DNA from: Odontocerum albicorne
Taxonomy: Eukaryota > Arthropoda > Insecta > Trichoptera > Odontoceridae
Length of the DNA: 64,000 nucleotides
Assembly (NCBI GenBank): GCA_949825065.1
Contig: OX463847.1
Location: forward strand, 38,063,042 to 38,127,041
Direction: 5' to 3'
Part shown: one piece after another, positions 32,982 through 47,889 of the stretch
Numbering within the stretch: the first letter of the stretch is position 1
How the letters are laid out: each line of letters starts with the position of its first letter
The notes under the pieces: model-generated
What the model was told of the DNA's origin: nothing
The model's input: only the letters and a program-made list of their open reading frames with translations
The model's database searches: none
Program-made: the position numbers and the translations under genes

Positions 32982-33175
32982 TCATGACTGAGCATCATGA
33001 CTCCCGTGATAGCCTCCGACGATTCCTCTCCATCCATTCCTGCACTCCGTGGTTTGAAGGGCAGTTGTTAAGGGTAGTCTAGTTGCGTCTGTTATTTGGT
33101 CAATCCAACGCATTGGGATATCGAGAGATGGCTGGACATTTTCAGGTGTTTTTGTATTTAAAAGTGACACAACAT
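32982..33175 (-). mobile_element. LINE C-terminal fragment (PMRWIDQI type)
   Basis: The minus strand encodes 62 open codons with PMRWIDQITDATRLP, LTTALQTTECRNGW and GYHGSHDAQS followed by a stop. The RPPMRW.DQI...D...WR pattern is a LINE reverse-transcriptase C-terminus of a lineage not otherwise seen here. 5'-truncated. Confidence 0.62.
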
Positions 33176-33179
33176 AAAC

Positions 33180-33704
33180 CTGTCGGTGATTTCTTATATC
33201 ATTTTTGATTCTTAATTCGTCAGAGATATAGATCTACGTGTTTCTTAATTGATCGAGATACGAAGCACCTTGTAAACGACTTGTCACTAGAAAAAATAAA
33301 TGGATGGAGTTGATTTGAAGAAGAGAAATCTCGAATGATAAATTAACACTAATACATTGTTGACGTCCTGCTAACGAACAAAATTGATAAATGCCATTTT
33401 TTTGGAGTAGGCCATCATATGTAATTCTTAATCGATCAAGTACATAAACCGATAGTATTTTTATAATGAAGCCTTAATTATCAAAATATGCTGTCATATT
33501 GACAAGTGGTCAAATAAATAAAAAAAACACTTTTTTAAATATTATATTTGGATATTATTTTACGTTATCTTAATCAATCTCACTAGTTGCTCGACATTAG
33601 ATATTATAACGTTTCATTCAAAAATATATTTTATAAATATCATTACATTTTCATAATCTAAACAAATATCTTAGAAAATAATTTTATTTTATTTTAAATA
33701 ATGT
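33180..33704. other. No feature recognised
   Basis: A+T-rich; nothing supported. Confidence 0.5.
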
Positions 33705-34010
33705 GTATCATCGAAGTCATAGATATCCGTATAATACATATCCGAAGTGCGTGTGCCGGGAGAGTAGTGCACATGCGTGCGGCTGGCAATTTCATCACTA
33801 ACTGATAAAGCGCTATTCGTTATTTATACTAGTGTAAATACAATTTAGTATACCCGGCTTTCTTTTGAAAATTCTCTGCACCACAATATATAGTACAACT
33901 GAATAAAATGTCTGTGTCATTTAGCAGTAGCATAACGCGGGGTTCAAACCGGCGATCTTCTGCAATAAATTTCAGCTCGTTACCATGCAGCCATGTACCA
34001 TTGTAAACAG
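33705..34010 (-). mobile_element. SINE-2 (tRNA-derived), copy 1
   Basis: The minus strand has an A-box-like ACATGGCTGCATGGTAACG and B box GCCGGTTTGAACCCCGCG, then a body ending near GGATATCTATGACT. The copy at 51885-52080 has the same head and end. The middle is longer here, possibly with an insertion. Confidence 0.6.
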
Positions 34011-34880
34011 ATACATATTTAATTTCAATTATAGCACTTTTAAAATGTTAACAAAAGTAGTATTGGAAAATTAAACGTAAGTAATTTAAATAATTACAAA
34101 AATCCAATTTGAGTTGCGCTTTGAAAAGTTTAAGATTCGGTGCTCCACAGGGTGGTAGCAAGGGGATAAATCTGATGTCTTCAGTATTAAACTTTCTGTT
34201 GCGGTCTGGGCGTTGAGATAATGCGTGACATGAATCGAAACTTAAAGGGAATTCTGATGTGAGTAATTTATGTCTTACTGGTCACGTGTACTAAGGATAC
34301 GAAAGGAAAACTCAACTACCTACCAAAATTATTATTCTGACTCTTGCCATTTTTGGTCTCATTGCGTGGTATGGTCTGACTAAGTATTTTATTTATTTAA
34401 TTAACGACACAGCAGTGTCTTTATACACAAATGAACATGTGACAGGTTATACACGTACCTAAAATTATTGACAAAATATACAAAACTTTATCTTAAACTA
34501 ACATGAAGATACAAAAATCAGTAGTAATAATAAATTACAGTCATTGTTTTAAAATTATTTAATAATTATATGTATATTTAAGTTCAATATATGTATGTTT
34601 ACCACAAAATATTACCAAACTTCACCAAGCAGACTTACGTAATTGTCGAAGACTTATTTTATAAAGGTAAAGAACTCAGATTTGTTTTTAGTGGAATAAC
34701 GCTTAAATAGAACAAAAGTTGGATTTTTTAAGAATTTTATGGATAGATCTTAAGATATAGAAAACACATAGGCTCACTTGTAGAACGAGATGCAAGTTGC
34801 TTTGCAGAATCGAAACCTTCCACATATCTAACATATATAGATGGTGTATAAAGCTTTAGAAAACACTTTTTGCAAGGTTG
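34011..34880. other. No feature recognised
   Basis: A+T-rich; TTATTTATTTAATTAACGAC near 34388 might be a LINE tail on the minus strand but nothing else supports that. Confidence 0.4.
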
Positions 34881-35252
34881 TGTGGCGTCCATATGCTCGG
34901 TCAATGACCGGCGAAAGCGACCTTTGCATATCTTGACAATTCAAAACAAACGAGTACAAGGTCCACACGCCGGTCATTCAACTCATTGTCATACGCAGAG
35001 CGCATTCCATGCTAGAGCGAGAAAGCAGCACATCTGTCGCGCCAAATCCCAAAATAAATTGTCACCTACACGCCACACGCAGCGTATTGTGAATGCAGAA
35101 ACGAGACGGCGGGATATCTTGCTCGCATTCCCGCACACATTCAAGAATAGTATAAATACCTACGTCTACTAATAAAATGTCTCTTTTCGCATTGCGATCT
35201 AAAACGAGTTTTATTTATCAACAAATTTATCATCATCTCTCCCTTAAGGACA
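34881..35252 (+). mobile_element. Solo-LTR-like element, copy 3
   Basis: Begins TGTGGCGTCC, has a G+C-rich first half with diverged GGTCA(A/T)TGA motifs, a TATA box TATAAATAC (35151-35159), AATAAAATG, and ends CCCTTAAGGACA. The last ~110 bp match copy 2 closely. A 100-codon frame at 34870-35172 is an artefact of the G+C-rich part. Confidence 0.58.
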
Positions 35253-35703
35253 TAGCTCCCAAAGTTGTATCATAATTCATAAAATTTCGTAAGATTTTTT
35301 TGTTTTTCAGTTCGTCTCCCCTTGGTAATTTTTCTGTTGTTTTCTTGGCAACTTCAAAGATGCGGGAATGTGTCAAATCTTATGACTAGCCACCACTTTC
35401 TATCTTTTCACTTACCTTACTATGTTTTGTAATTCTTTTTCATTGATGGTGGGTTTGATTCCAGATTTAGGGAGTCTTTGAGGAAAGTTCAATCTGGAAA
35501 CGGTTCTATAGAAAATGTTCTTTTATTATTATTATTTGAAGCAGGAGCTGTTAGTATTCTTCGTTTTAGGTTATTTTTGTCTTTCAGCTCTATATATCAT
35601 ACTACTAACGCTTGAGACATCTGTCCGGACATATCAGTCAGAATTTAGAGCATCAGTGGATGGTGTTGTAGAGTTTATAAACTTTAATTCACGTGGAGTA
35701 CGT
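35253..35703. other. No feature recognised
   Basis: A B-box-like GGGTTTGATTCCAG at about 35453 has no partner A box. A 78-codon frame (35515-35751) shows no domain. Confidence 0.4.
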
Positions 35704-35875
35704 CAACTGTTTTTTTATATTGTAGATTCTACAATTGAAATAACTAAGTGACACTTAACAGTTTTTTTAAATTGAAGATTCTGCAATTGAAATAACTAAG
35801 TGACACTTAACAGTTTTTTATATTGTAGATTCTACAATTGTAATAACTAAGTGACACTTAACAGTTTTTTCAGAT
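35704..35875. repeat. 52-bp tandem repeat, three copies
   Basis: Units contain GTAGATTCTACAATTG and TAACTAAGTGACACTTAACA; TAACTAAGTG starts at 35741, 35793 and 35844. GTAGATTCTAC is itself a small palindrome. Confidence 0.92.
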
Positions 35876-35976
35876 ATCACAAATAAGTTACTTTACGAGT
35901 ATTACTTATTCCAATGGTCTAGTAGAATAGAAACTTATTATCTATGATTGACATACCAGTTGAATCTCACCTACTT

Positions 35977-36178
35977 GACGACCTCCATGGTATGGTTAGA
36001 AAGATATCTGTCTTTCGACCCAGATGGTGTGGGTTCAATTCCTGTTAGAATCCAGAAAAAAATACTTTCGTCTGGTTTTCCCTTTAGGATTCATAGAAAA
36101 TTTCCAGTCGATTGGAGGAAATCGCAACTTGGCAATAATCCCACAATATTGTATTGTATATAAAGAAAGTGTTATACG
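35977..36178 (+). mobile_element. SINE-1 (tRNA-derived), copy 4
   Basis: Head GACGACCTCCATGGTATGGT TAGAAAG, B box GTGTGGGTTCAATTCC, A-rich linker, then the tail (CAGTCGATTGGAGGAAATCG, GGCAATAATCCCACAATATT, AGTGTTATAC). Complete from head to tail, with substitutions in the A box. Confidence 0.78.
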
Positions 36179-37414
36179 TGATTTGGTCGGGCACTGATAT
36201 AGCTGCCAGACGTGACTTGTTTAATAATTTTGGATTCGAGTTCCGAGTAAGAGTGCCCTTGAGGAGAGTTTGCTCTCTCAATGGTGCTGCATAAAATTTT
36301 CCTTTTTCTCTTCTTTATTATAATGTGACAGTATCTTATCAATTTAGTTCGAGTCATAATTTTTATTTTAAACAATTGGAGTAGGCAAATTACGTATTAA
36401 TATTCAAGGTAGATATCGATAGAAATACTATGTATTGCAGAGTATTTCATCTTGCAGCTTCCGAAAAAGCTTCAATGCACTTTGTTCGATCATAACCAGG
36501 AGACTCCGAGACAACCCTCGGTTAAAAGCTTATCTTTACATTTATTTAGTACTCGCACAAAATGACACAATGTTTCCAATACAATGACGCAAATTTGTTC
36601 GAAAGAAATAATATATTTTTCTTTCATACACGTACTAAACCTTCTTGATTCTTGCTGCCAGGCGAGCTTTTTATGCTTGACTAGTTTCAAAGCGTCAATC
36701 GAGCTTCATCCTCATGGAGCTTGTGCTTCCGAGAGACTGATGACCTACTGCTTAGACTGTAACTAGTGTTAAGTCTAACCCTGTAATAATTTATTTTTAC
36801 TACCGTATTTCGAAAGAACAAAAAATCTTGCTGGCGAACTCTTAGTAAGGCTTGATTTTTTTTGGCAACACCAGTATATAAAATTTTAACTACCGAGCAG
36901 AAGACATGTGCCTTATCGAATTGTCTATGAAGCTTTACATTATCTTCAATGTATCAAATTGTTTGATTTCATTAACAGAAATCAATAACTATATTCCTCA
37001 TCCTAGGCCAGAAACAAGTGCCAAGTTGTAAAGAGGTCAAGTATTAAATCGTTATTCCTAGATATAATCATTGCTTGAAACTTGAGAAGTGTCCGATAGT
37101 ATCAGCTCTCAGCCAATTTAGATTGGATCACAGAACTGGATGCTGACTTGCCTGTTTGGATATCAGAAGTCAATTAGTTGAGCTTAGATAATATACAAGT
37201 AATATGTGTGACCCAAAAGGAAATGAGGGACTAATGATTAACAGTCAAATACAGATTTAAAGTTAAGTTGAACTGTGAAATAATTTCTTTTTTTTAATAA
37301 CTTTATTATATGTAACAAAGCAAGGTGTTTGAGATACTTGATATGAACGGTCTAAGAAAAATATATATGACACGATTAACTATCACAATGCAAGGCAACT
37401 GTTAAACTAAAAAA
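36179..37414. other. No feature recognised
   Basis: A mixed region with short open frames on both strands, none with a recognisable motif. The 36480-36740 segment is less A+T-rich than its surroundings but I cannot assign it. Confidence 0.4.
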
Positions 37415-38707
37415 TATTAGGTCCCCACATACGAAACCGGCGTTTTGCCGTACTGGCAACTTTGATCTCAAATATCTTCTCTTTGGTTAGGAATTTCAAA
37501 TTCAAATTTATACAGCTATTTACTCAAGTATTTGTGTTTCGAAAATTATAATTCATTTGTTTTTTCCTCAGTTGTTTTTTTTCTTTACGTCACTTAGTTT
37601 ACAAAATGGAAAACTTGAAATATCGCGTTATTTACGAGTACGAGTTCCACCGTGGCACCAGTGCTGCAGAAACGGCTCGAAGGATTAATGATGTGTATGG
37701 CGACGGTGCCGCAAAAGAAAACACAGTGCGTTTTTGGTTCCAACGTTTTCGTTCTGGAAATTTCGACCTGCAGAACAAGCCCCGTGGACGGCCGGAGACC
37801 AAAGTTGATAATGAAGAACTGAAGGCTATTGTGGAAGCGGATCCATCGCAAACCACGTCCGAGTTAGCTGCAGGCTGCGGTGTTAGTGATAAAACTGTTT
37901 TAATCCACTTGAAGCAAATTGGGAAGGTGAAAAAGCTTGAAAGGTGGGTACCTCACGAATTGAGTGAAGCAAATCAACAAACGCGCGTTGACTGCTGCGT
38001 TGCATTACTCAACCGGCACAATAATGAAGGGATTTTTGAATCGAATCATTACCTGTGATGAAAAGTGGATCCTGTATGATAATCGGAAGCGCTCATCGCA
38101 ATGGCTGAACCCTGCCGAACCAGCCAAACCATGCCCCAAGCGAAAATTGACTCCAAAAAAGTTACTTGTGAGCGTTTGGTGGACTAGTGCTGGTGTCGTT
38201 CACTACAGCTTTCTTAAATCTGGCCAGACGATTACGGCAGATGTTTATTGTCAGCAACTGCAAACCATGATGGAAAAGCTAGCTGCTAAACAACCGAGGC
38301 TGGTTAATCGCTCTAGGCCACTGCTGCTTCATGATAACGCTAGACCACACACTGCACAACAGACGGCTACCAAATTAGAAGAGCTTAAATTGGAATGTCT
38401 AAGACATCCACCGTACTCTCCGGACCTTGCCCCAACAGATTACTATTTATTTTCGAAATTTGGATAACTTCTTGCAAGGGAAAAAATTCAACTCCGATGG
38501 GGCAGTCCAAACAGACTTCAAAGATTTTATTGATTCCCGTCCGAATGGTTTTTTTAGTAAAGGGATCGATGAACTACCTATGAGATGGCAAAAGTGCATA
38601 GATAGCAATGGTACATACTTTGATTAAATAAATATATTATATTAAAAAAAAATCAACTTTATGTTCCTCCCAAACAAAACGCCAATTTCACATGTAAGGA
38701 CCCAATA
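37415..38707 (+). mobile_element. mariner element, nearly complete
   Basis: The element is 37417-38705 (1,289 bp), flanked by TA (37415-37416, 38706-38707). Inverted ends of about 30 bp start TTAGGTCCCCACATAC and TTGGGTCCTTACATGT and both reach GGCGTTTT. Length, ends and TA duplications fit a mariner; the transposase motifs resemble the subfamily that includes the human SETMAR/Hsmar1 transposase. Confidence 0.96.
37606..38627 (+). pseudogene. mariner transposase, two frameshifts
   Basis: About 340 codons from ATG 37606 to TAA 38625-38627, close to the usual mariner length (~345). The first ~110 residues form the paired helix-turn-helix domain (FHRGTSAAETARRIN, VRFWFQRFRSGN). The catalytic DD34D triad is present: TCDEKW, HDNARPH and SPDLAPTDYY, with 34 residues between the last two aspartates. 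WVPHEL and the C-terminal RWQKCID..G.YFD are also kept. Frame moves 1 to 2 at an extra G in GGG (38029-38031) and 2 to 3 at an extra T near 38450-38455. The linked but damaged frame makes it a recent pseudogene. Confidence 0.96.
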
Positions 38708-40499
38708 CTTCGATAACGAGAGATCAAAACATTTTGAAAACATATTTCAGAGGAATCGAACTGACAAAAGATAAAGGATCTCAAATTATTACTTTGAAAA
38801 TTCAAATATATATCAGTTTAAATAAAATTCTCATAATCTATTAAATATTTCGACTTTGTGGAAATTCATAGTGGAATACTTTTCAAGAAAAGTGCTATAA
38901 TTTTAGACACATCATTTAAATCATTGTGAGAAATGATAGATTTATAGAAAAGATAAAGAAATATACAAACAAAACAGTAATAAAAAATTTATTAACCTTA
39001 AAAAGATTATTCTTAATTGATATAACATATATGTATGTATTTCTTTGGATCAATAGATCACACATACTTAATAAATCATGATATCGGTTAGACCTAAACC
39101 TTTTTTTATTTACAAAAATATATTTGTCTACTGATTTCAAAAGCTTTTCGAAGTTGTTGGTGTGTACAGTTTGCTTATGGTGACACACATTTCAAAGCCA
39201 TCACAGTCTTCATCATGAGGACGATGTCAAAAAAGCATGTTAAATATTTGAATGATTTGAGCCAACTCAACACGGCAGAAACTCTTTCAACATTTTAAAT
39301 TTGTGGAAAACAGTCGTGAAAATATTCGAACACATCCGACATTATTTTGCCGAAAGAAAGCTTCAACATAGGAGAAATAAACTAACTAAGAAACTATTAG
39401 TGTAATAGCAAAGTAGGTTATTATTATCTATTTTAAAGTATCATGGTTTCCTTAAAATATAATTTAGGTGAAGTAACAAAATAATCCACAACACTTCTTT
39501 GAAACTTTTCAAGAAAACGGTAAAAAACTGTCGCCAGCCCCGATTTTTTTTAAGTGTGAGGTGGATTTTCCGCCGAAAATGGTGGTCGGGATAAAGTATG
39601 CCCCAATAAATTTCAAAAGTACTGAGAAATACAGTAACTTTTGAATATTTCAACTATATTCCCGAGAAACGATTGCCCATTTTAGAAGTTGCGGGAAAAC
39701 AGTAAAAAAACACATACATAACATATATTAGTTTCTAATTTAACAAACACCAGGCTCAAAGTTTGATTAAAACTAATAAAATAGCTAATAATTTTTCAAA
39801 TAGTTAAGATAATTTATAATTCCCATCAAAGCTATTCGATGCCAGTCTGGAGATCAAATTATTAAATGAATTCGCTTCAAATAAACACATTTTGGTTAGT
39901 CAATTCGTCATCAAAACTTGTTCTGAGGCGATATTGGAGGTGAGAGTCCATTCGATCATTAAGAAGGTTTAAAAGCTGTTGTAAAATGTTTTATTATTTT
40001 TAATTGTGTTTTATACTTAAAAAAAAAATATTTTTTTTCAAATACTCGTATAAATAAATATTTTTTGATAAGTATAACCTTCCAATTGGATTTATTTGTC
40101 TTAATTCATTATTTCATAAGTTAACTCTGAAAAATAACTTGATTTGTGATTTGGACATATATGGTAGTAGAACATAGTTTAGAATATTGTTTTCAGCCCC
40201 ATTAATCGAGCTTTTGGGTTTCAAACCTCTTGCGTAGAAACAAAACTTTCGGTCCGTCATCGCGTGTTTAGACAATCTACTCTACAAGTGAAAAGGTAAC
40301 AATACTTGTCTATCTCGGGCGAATATTATTAAAAGTTAACCTGTTACCAGACTGGGATCATTTTTTTTTACTTTTATTAATATTTCATAATTATTTCCCA
40401 TTTCATTAACATGTAATTTTTTGTATATTCTTAGTAGATTTTTTTTTAATTTTCATAAATTTGTAATTATTTAAATTTGAATATTTTTATACATTTCGA
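38708..40499. other. Long stretch without recognisable features
   Basis: A+T-rich. CGACTTTGTGGAAATTCATA near 38850 is similar to CAGACTTTGAGGAAATTCAT near 48180, next to the R-D repeat, so part may belong to that family. Open frames at 38916-39188 and 39441-39653 have no recognisable motif. Confidence 0.4.
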
Positions 40500-41275
40500 T
40501 AAAATTGTGCAATACGTGAATGGACTTTATGTTTAATTTGTTTTAATAAATAAATTATTTATATTGTTGATTAATGTTTCTTGTTATGTACAAAATATTA
40601 TAATGCAATTAATATCTTGTTATGTACGAACTATTACAATGTTGTGCAATACGTCATGGACTTTGTGTTTCATTTGTTTTTATTTTTTATTATTTTTTAT
40701 TTTATTTAATTTAAAAAAAAATTCTATGTATTGTAATTTTTCTTCTTTTTTAATGTCTTGTATTTTTCAAATTGGGCTAAGCCTAAAAAATAAATAAATT
40801 CATGAATTATTTATATTGTTATTTAATATTTCTTGTTATGTACACAATATTACAATGTTGTGCAATACGTGTTTGTATTTTGTGGTCCATTTGTTTTAAT
40901 TCGTGAACTATTTATGGTGCTATTCAATGTGTCTTGTTATGTAAACAATATTACAATGTTTTGTAATACGTGTTTGTACTTTGTGTTACATTTGTTTAAA
41001 TTCGTGAACTATTTATATTGTTATTTAATGTGTCTTGTTATGTACACAATATTACAATGTTGTGCAATACGTATTTAATTTGGTTTATTTCATAAATTTG
41101 TGTTTCATTTGTTTTAATTCATAAATTATTTATATTGTTATTTAATGTGTCTTGTTATGTACACAATATTACAATGTTGTACAATACGTGTATGGACTTT
41201 GAGTTTATTTTGTTTAAATTATTATTTATGTTGTTATTTAATGTTTAATCTTATGTACAAAATATTACGATGTAA
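40500..41275. repeat. Degenerate ~100-bp A+T-rich tandem repeat
   Basis: About seven units sharing TTCTTGTTATGTACACAATA and TTACAATGTTGTGCAATACG, starting near 40578, 40617, 40831, 40930, 41033, 41150 and 41248. Spacing is irregular (about 40-215 bp) with partial units. Open frames crossing it (40564-40797, 40833-41078) follow the repeat and are not genes. Confidence 0.82.
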
Positions 41276-43635
<2,360 letters not shown>

Positions 43636-43860
43636 GCCTCTTGTGAGGTATCCCAAATATTCTTGCATCTTTTTGGAGGTCTTTGGACATCTTTTAGGCC
43701 CTAGGCGACGACTGCTAGAGGTAATTTTATGCATTGCCAGATAGGGAACTCTTGTGTTAGGCCATCTTTTCCACATTATCACGTCAGTGTCTTCTTTGGC
43801 TTTTACCCATCTTACAATGTCTTAGCTTCACATATTTCTCGGATATGGGAGGTTCTAATT
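43636..43860 (-). mobile_element. LINE reverse-transcriptase C-terminal relic
   Basis: Minus-strand pieces in different frames resemble LINE C-termini: PYPRNM then IVRWVK, a VEKMA segment, and GPKRCPKTSKKMQE. The order matches the 3395-3830 copy (C...IVRW, then GRPPKRW), so it may be an older member of that lineage. Confidence 0.45.
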
Positions 43861-44877
43861 TCAGGGAATTCTGCTTATTTACTTCAAAAAGAGAATGAAT
43901 GTAAATGATGTCATAACAACAAAACTCCGGGAAAAGCTGTCACGAGGCGTGAGATTACTACACGACAATGAATCAGTGCACAATACTAATGCAACACTGC
44001 ATTTTTCAAGAATATAACCACCCACCCTTTAGTGATTTTTTAATGATATTTTTTATTTTCAAAACAAAAATCCGATTTGTGCAGAAAACAATTAAAAATT
44101 TAATGCGAAATCTCCACAGTTTAACATTATTTTAAGAACAACCCTTATTGAATAATATTGCGATATTGAAAAAGAAATTGACGTTTCTATAAACTAAAGG
44201 GTGAATATATTATTTTAATTTCATTATTTTACCTTTGAGACTTGTGTTCATTGTTTTGTATATTGCAAAAATATCTTCGCAGAATATCCATGTTTACGGA
44301 AGGGTTAACAATTATTTATATGCTATTAAACGTAATTTTAGATAAACGAATGCCAGTCAAACTTCTACGGAACATTAAATAAAATTTTCATACAGTTTTT
44401 TTAAATTATTAAATGACTAACATTCTTGGCAATTGTACATAGCTACTCTCAATGTGCAATTTCTTCGTCAAGTGAAATCCTAATAGTTTTCCATATTTGT
44501 GATCATTTTTTGCCCGTGAAAAGTTAGTTAAGAAAAGTGTAGTTTTTTAAACTAACGATTTTTTTTATTTGAAACTCTTCACATAATATTTTGGCCATTT
44601 CCACATCGACCTGTCCAGTCCACCGCTGGTTTGGAGACAACATTATCTCCAGGACATAGTCTTCAATGTGCCCTTATTATCAATTCGCATATATGAAGGG
44701 AACGATAAAATTAATAAAACGTTCTAATATTTAATACTGTAAAAGTCTTAATAGATTCTTCAACACAAGGAAGTTGACCATTTTCAAGTATTACTAAGAT
44801 TTTTGGCATATTATATACGTTTTAGTTCTTTCTTGACCGTCAGATCTATTATTTACAATTAGAGAAAATATATTTGT
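43861..44877. other. No feature recognised
   Basis: A+T-rich. ACGGAAGGGTTAA near 44295 resembles one end of the TTAA MITE family but no second end was found. Confidence 0.4.
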
Positions 44878-45310
44878 ATTTATTTAACACTTTTATTTCA
44901 AATACATTCTAGGCGGCTTATTGCCGGGCGGCAATCTCTTCGAACCAACCAGTAAATGAAGCAAGTTACATAGTCGCATAAATCATTCAAATGACTATCC
45001 ATCCCCATGAAATCCATAAACACATACGTGAGCATATGTCCACGAACCCCACAAAGACGAACAATCACCCGAACGTTTTTTTTTTATATAAAGTGAGATA
45101 TCATCAATCAAAGGAAAAGGAAGGGATGGTGGAGAGGAAAGGAAAAATCGGAAATTTAACAGTTTTTTCAGTCGCTTCTTAAAGTATGCCAAAGTACGGA
45201 GCGAATCTAACATTGGTTTGTAACTGATTCCAGAGTCTCACTGCATGGACAGTAAAGGATAATGTAAAAATAAATGGTTTAGAAAGAAAAAAAATAAAGA
45301 AACGCTCACC
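44878..45310 (-). mobile_element. LINE-A 3' end, copy 4
   Basis: The minus strand encodes LSFTVHAVRLWNQLQTNVRF (an open frame begins at 45370), then, after a frame change, KKRLKKLL. The untranslated region shared with copies 1 and 2 follows, and the tail ends near ATTTATTTAACACTTTTATT (plus strand, 44878). 5'-truncated. Confidence 0.78.
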
Positions 45311-46239
45311 TTTGGCAACGTAAGCATGAAATGTGATGAATATTGTAAATGTAATATTATAATTAAGCAAATTTAAGTTCTACTAAATTTCATCAGTTAA
45401 GTTCTAACTTATTGTATATACAATATTATTTGTTTGCCTTTCAGCTCCCTAGGGTCTGGTCTAGTTTTATATTAACTAAATAAGGGAGTTCTTTATAAAT
45501 ATGAGTAAGCAGAAGCGGTTCAAATTCTGTTGGAAATTTATTTTAGATTTATTTTAACCTTGAGTTAAAAGTTTAAATAATTTGTTTTTCCATAATGGTA
45601 TGATAATCGTACATATATGATATACACGACTGTGCTCTGAATTCCAATTCAGCAGAAGATCTGCAACGAATGCTTTATATGCCTACTTTGTAGAACTCCA
45701 AGTAAGAATATTTAATAATAAATAACTTGGTAACTTTTCAAATTAAGTTAATCACCACTACACGTAACTCTGTCTCCTATCTCAAGGCACTCTTCTAGCG
45801 GAACGATTGTCACTAGAGCAATGCTTAGGTCGAACTGGGGTCATATTTTATTGGAATTGTGTGTGTGTGTGGACTATTGGCCCTATGTATTTTTTTTTAA
45901 TTTAAGTTTTTTTGCATTTCTTGTTTAATTTTTGCTGTTTTATTTTTGTTCATGGTTTTATGTGACTAGTGTTTCTACACCTATTGTATGTATATATTAT
46001 AAATTTTTTGGCGTAAAAAGAAAAATCCTCTGAATCCTTTGACCGGATCAAAAATATATCAGAATTTTGGCTCAACACCATGGATATTTAATAAAAATAC
46101 AATCATGGAATTTCCTTGCCGAGGTAGGCCGAGAGGACAGAGTGCAAGACATTCCGATCTTGACGTGTATATTTCGCCTTTTCCACTTCCATACATTTTC
46201 TCATATATATATCCTACAACTATTTTCCTTCTTTCAAAA
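45311..46239. other. No feature recognised
   Basis: A TG dinucleotide run near 45860 and A+T-rich sequence; nothing else supported. An 82-codon frame at 46039-46287 overlaps the LINE-A copy in another frame. Confidence 0.4.
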
Positions 46240-46700
46240 TATCTGCATGCCAAAGACGGAGCGAGTCTTACATTGGTTTATAATTGATTCTAGAGTCTCA
46301 CTGTATGGACAGTAAAGAACGACGTAAAAAAAGAAGAATGGTGGATCGGAAAGGCCAATAAACAATCTTTGTTTATGCGTAGCACTAATCCATGATCGGA
46401 AAGACGCTAAAAGTTTTCGGTGAGATAAAAACGGGTGGCGGGACAGCTAAAGATATTATACAACAGAGGCAGTATGTGAATTTGGCGTCTATTTCTAATG
46501 TTCAAATAGTTCAGTGCCTTCTGGTATGAAGTGATATGATCGTACTTTCTTATGTGTAGGTTAAAAATAAGTCTAAGACAAACATTTTGAAGACGCTGTA
46601 ATTTTCCAGCTGTTTCTCTATAATATCCAAATAACAGACGTCAGCATAGTCCAAAATCTTGTGCTTATGCAGCTCCTGCACATATTCAAGAAATGCATAC
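46240..46700 (-). mobile_element. LINE-A reverse-transcriptase C-terminal region
   Basis: The minus strand encodes, largely in one frame, LDYADVCYLDIIEKQ, LQRLQNVCLRLIFN, RKYDHITSYQKALNYLNI, RRQIHILPLLYNIF, then SL..Q.DSRINYKPM in place of RLWNQLP. This is the end of a Jockey/CR1-like reverse-transcriptase ORF (FDY.DV, KLQ.LQN...R, YDHIT...ALN.L.I..RR). Two in-frame stops and loss of the 5' part make it a relic. It reveals the original sequence from which the 22.4-kb minisatellite grew. Confidence 0.82.
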
Positions 46701-47579
46701 AATGGCTTACTATAAATAATATCTATGATGATCTAGATCTCTCCACCCTCGCATAAAGGTGACTTTGCCAGATCTCACTTGTGGATATCACATGTAGTGC
46801 AGTCCACACTGCATCAGATCCTATTAAGAATAAACCGATCTTTTCGAGGATAGGATAGAAAAAATCCAGGCAACTCCACTGTCAAGTGGTACACAAGAAG
46901 CCTTTTTTTACGTCCCACCCTTTAATCCATCGGGACTACCATTTATCAACTATCGACTTCAGATTCTTTCAGTTAAATCGACGGGAGATGTGACGGAGTG
47001 ATGATGGCTCTTAAGACGTGATTAAGTTGTAAAAATGAGTAATGAGAAGGTTCACAAAAATGAATAATAAAAGATTTTCAAAGATAATCCATACGATCAG
47101 TAAATAAGGTACAGGATTTTGGGAATTTTTAGAAAAATGTTATAAGATCTTTTTAATTATATTTTGAAAGAGGGATAGTTGAAATAATATTATATTAATA
47201 TTTCAACGTATTTTAAGTGGTGGTAAAGTTTAATTTCATAACAGGCTTCTTAGCACACCATTATAGGCTTTTTCTAAATTAATCAACGCACTGTAGATTT
47301 GGTACTTTTTTCTACACACTCAACACAAATAGACCAAGGGTTGACTGAGGAGTTTTGAAAGTACCGACATAGGTATGTGAAATAGCTTATGCGAATGTAG
47401 AGTATGATAGGGAATTGTTGTACATGTTTTGGTATAGTTGTTAGGATGAGGTAAGAATTGTGTGTACTTGGGAATAAAGTGTATTTAAAGACGTAACATG
47501 TCAGCTTAATTTTTTTGGTGTTTAAGAAAAAAATATGACTTTTATGATTCAGAAATGGGACCACTCGTTACAGGTTTTG
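46701..47579. other. No feature recognised
   Basis: Sequence just upstream on the LINE strand may still be LINE-A but I could not align a protein motif. A 93-codon minus-strand frame (47564-47283) has no recognisable domain. Confidence 0.4.
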
Positions 47580-47746
47580 AATAGTTAAGAAGTTCACTCT
47601 ATCTACAAAATGGAGGTATTCAATCGTTAAGAAGTTCACTCTATCTACAAAACGGAGGTATTGAATCGTTAAGAAGTTCACTCTATCTACAAAACGGAGG
47701 TATTGAATAGGAAAGAAGTTCAGTCTATCTACAAAACGGAGATTTT
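47580..47746. repeat. 42-bp minisatellite, four copies
   Basis: Units contain GTTAAGAAGTTCACTCTATC and TACAAAACGGAGGTATTGAA. The last copy is more diverged. The array sits about 150 bp from the 48-kb open frame. Confidence 0.93.
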
Positions 47747-47889
47747 TTAGAATTATAGTATACTTATTCTATAGGGCTCACCATTTTACTAAATCGATAG
47801 ATATATTTCAAAAAATGTATTGTAGATTGAAAAACATACATTTAAAATTGCTTGTAAGCACTTGTCATCAAAGTTTAAAGATAATGCTT

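Noticed and set aside
34870..35172. 100-codon frame with His/Arg/Thr-rich product
   Set aside because: It covers the G+C-rich half of the LTR-like element and is not conserved in the two related copies.
37594..37856. Minus-strand frames over the mariner
   Set aside because: Shadows of the plus-strand transposase.
40564..41078. Cys/Tyr/Val-rich frames resembling membrane peptides
   Set aside because: They follow the ~100-bp tandem repeat and break at unit boundaries.
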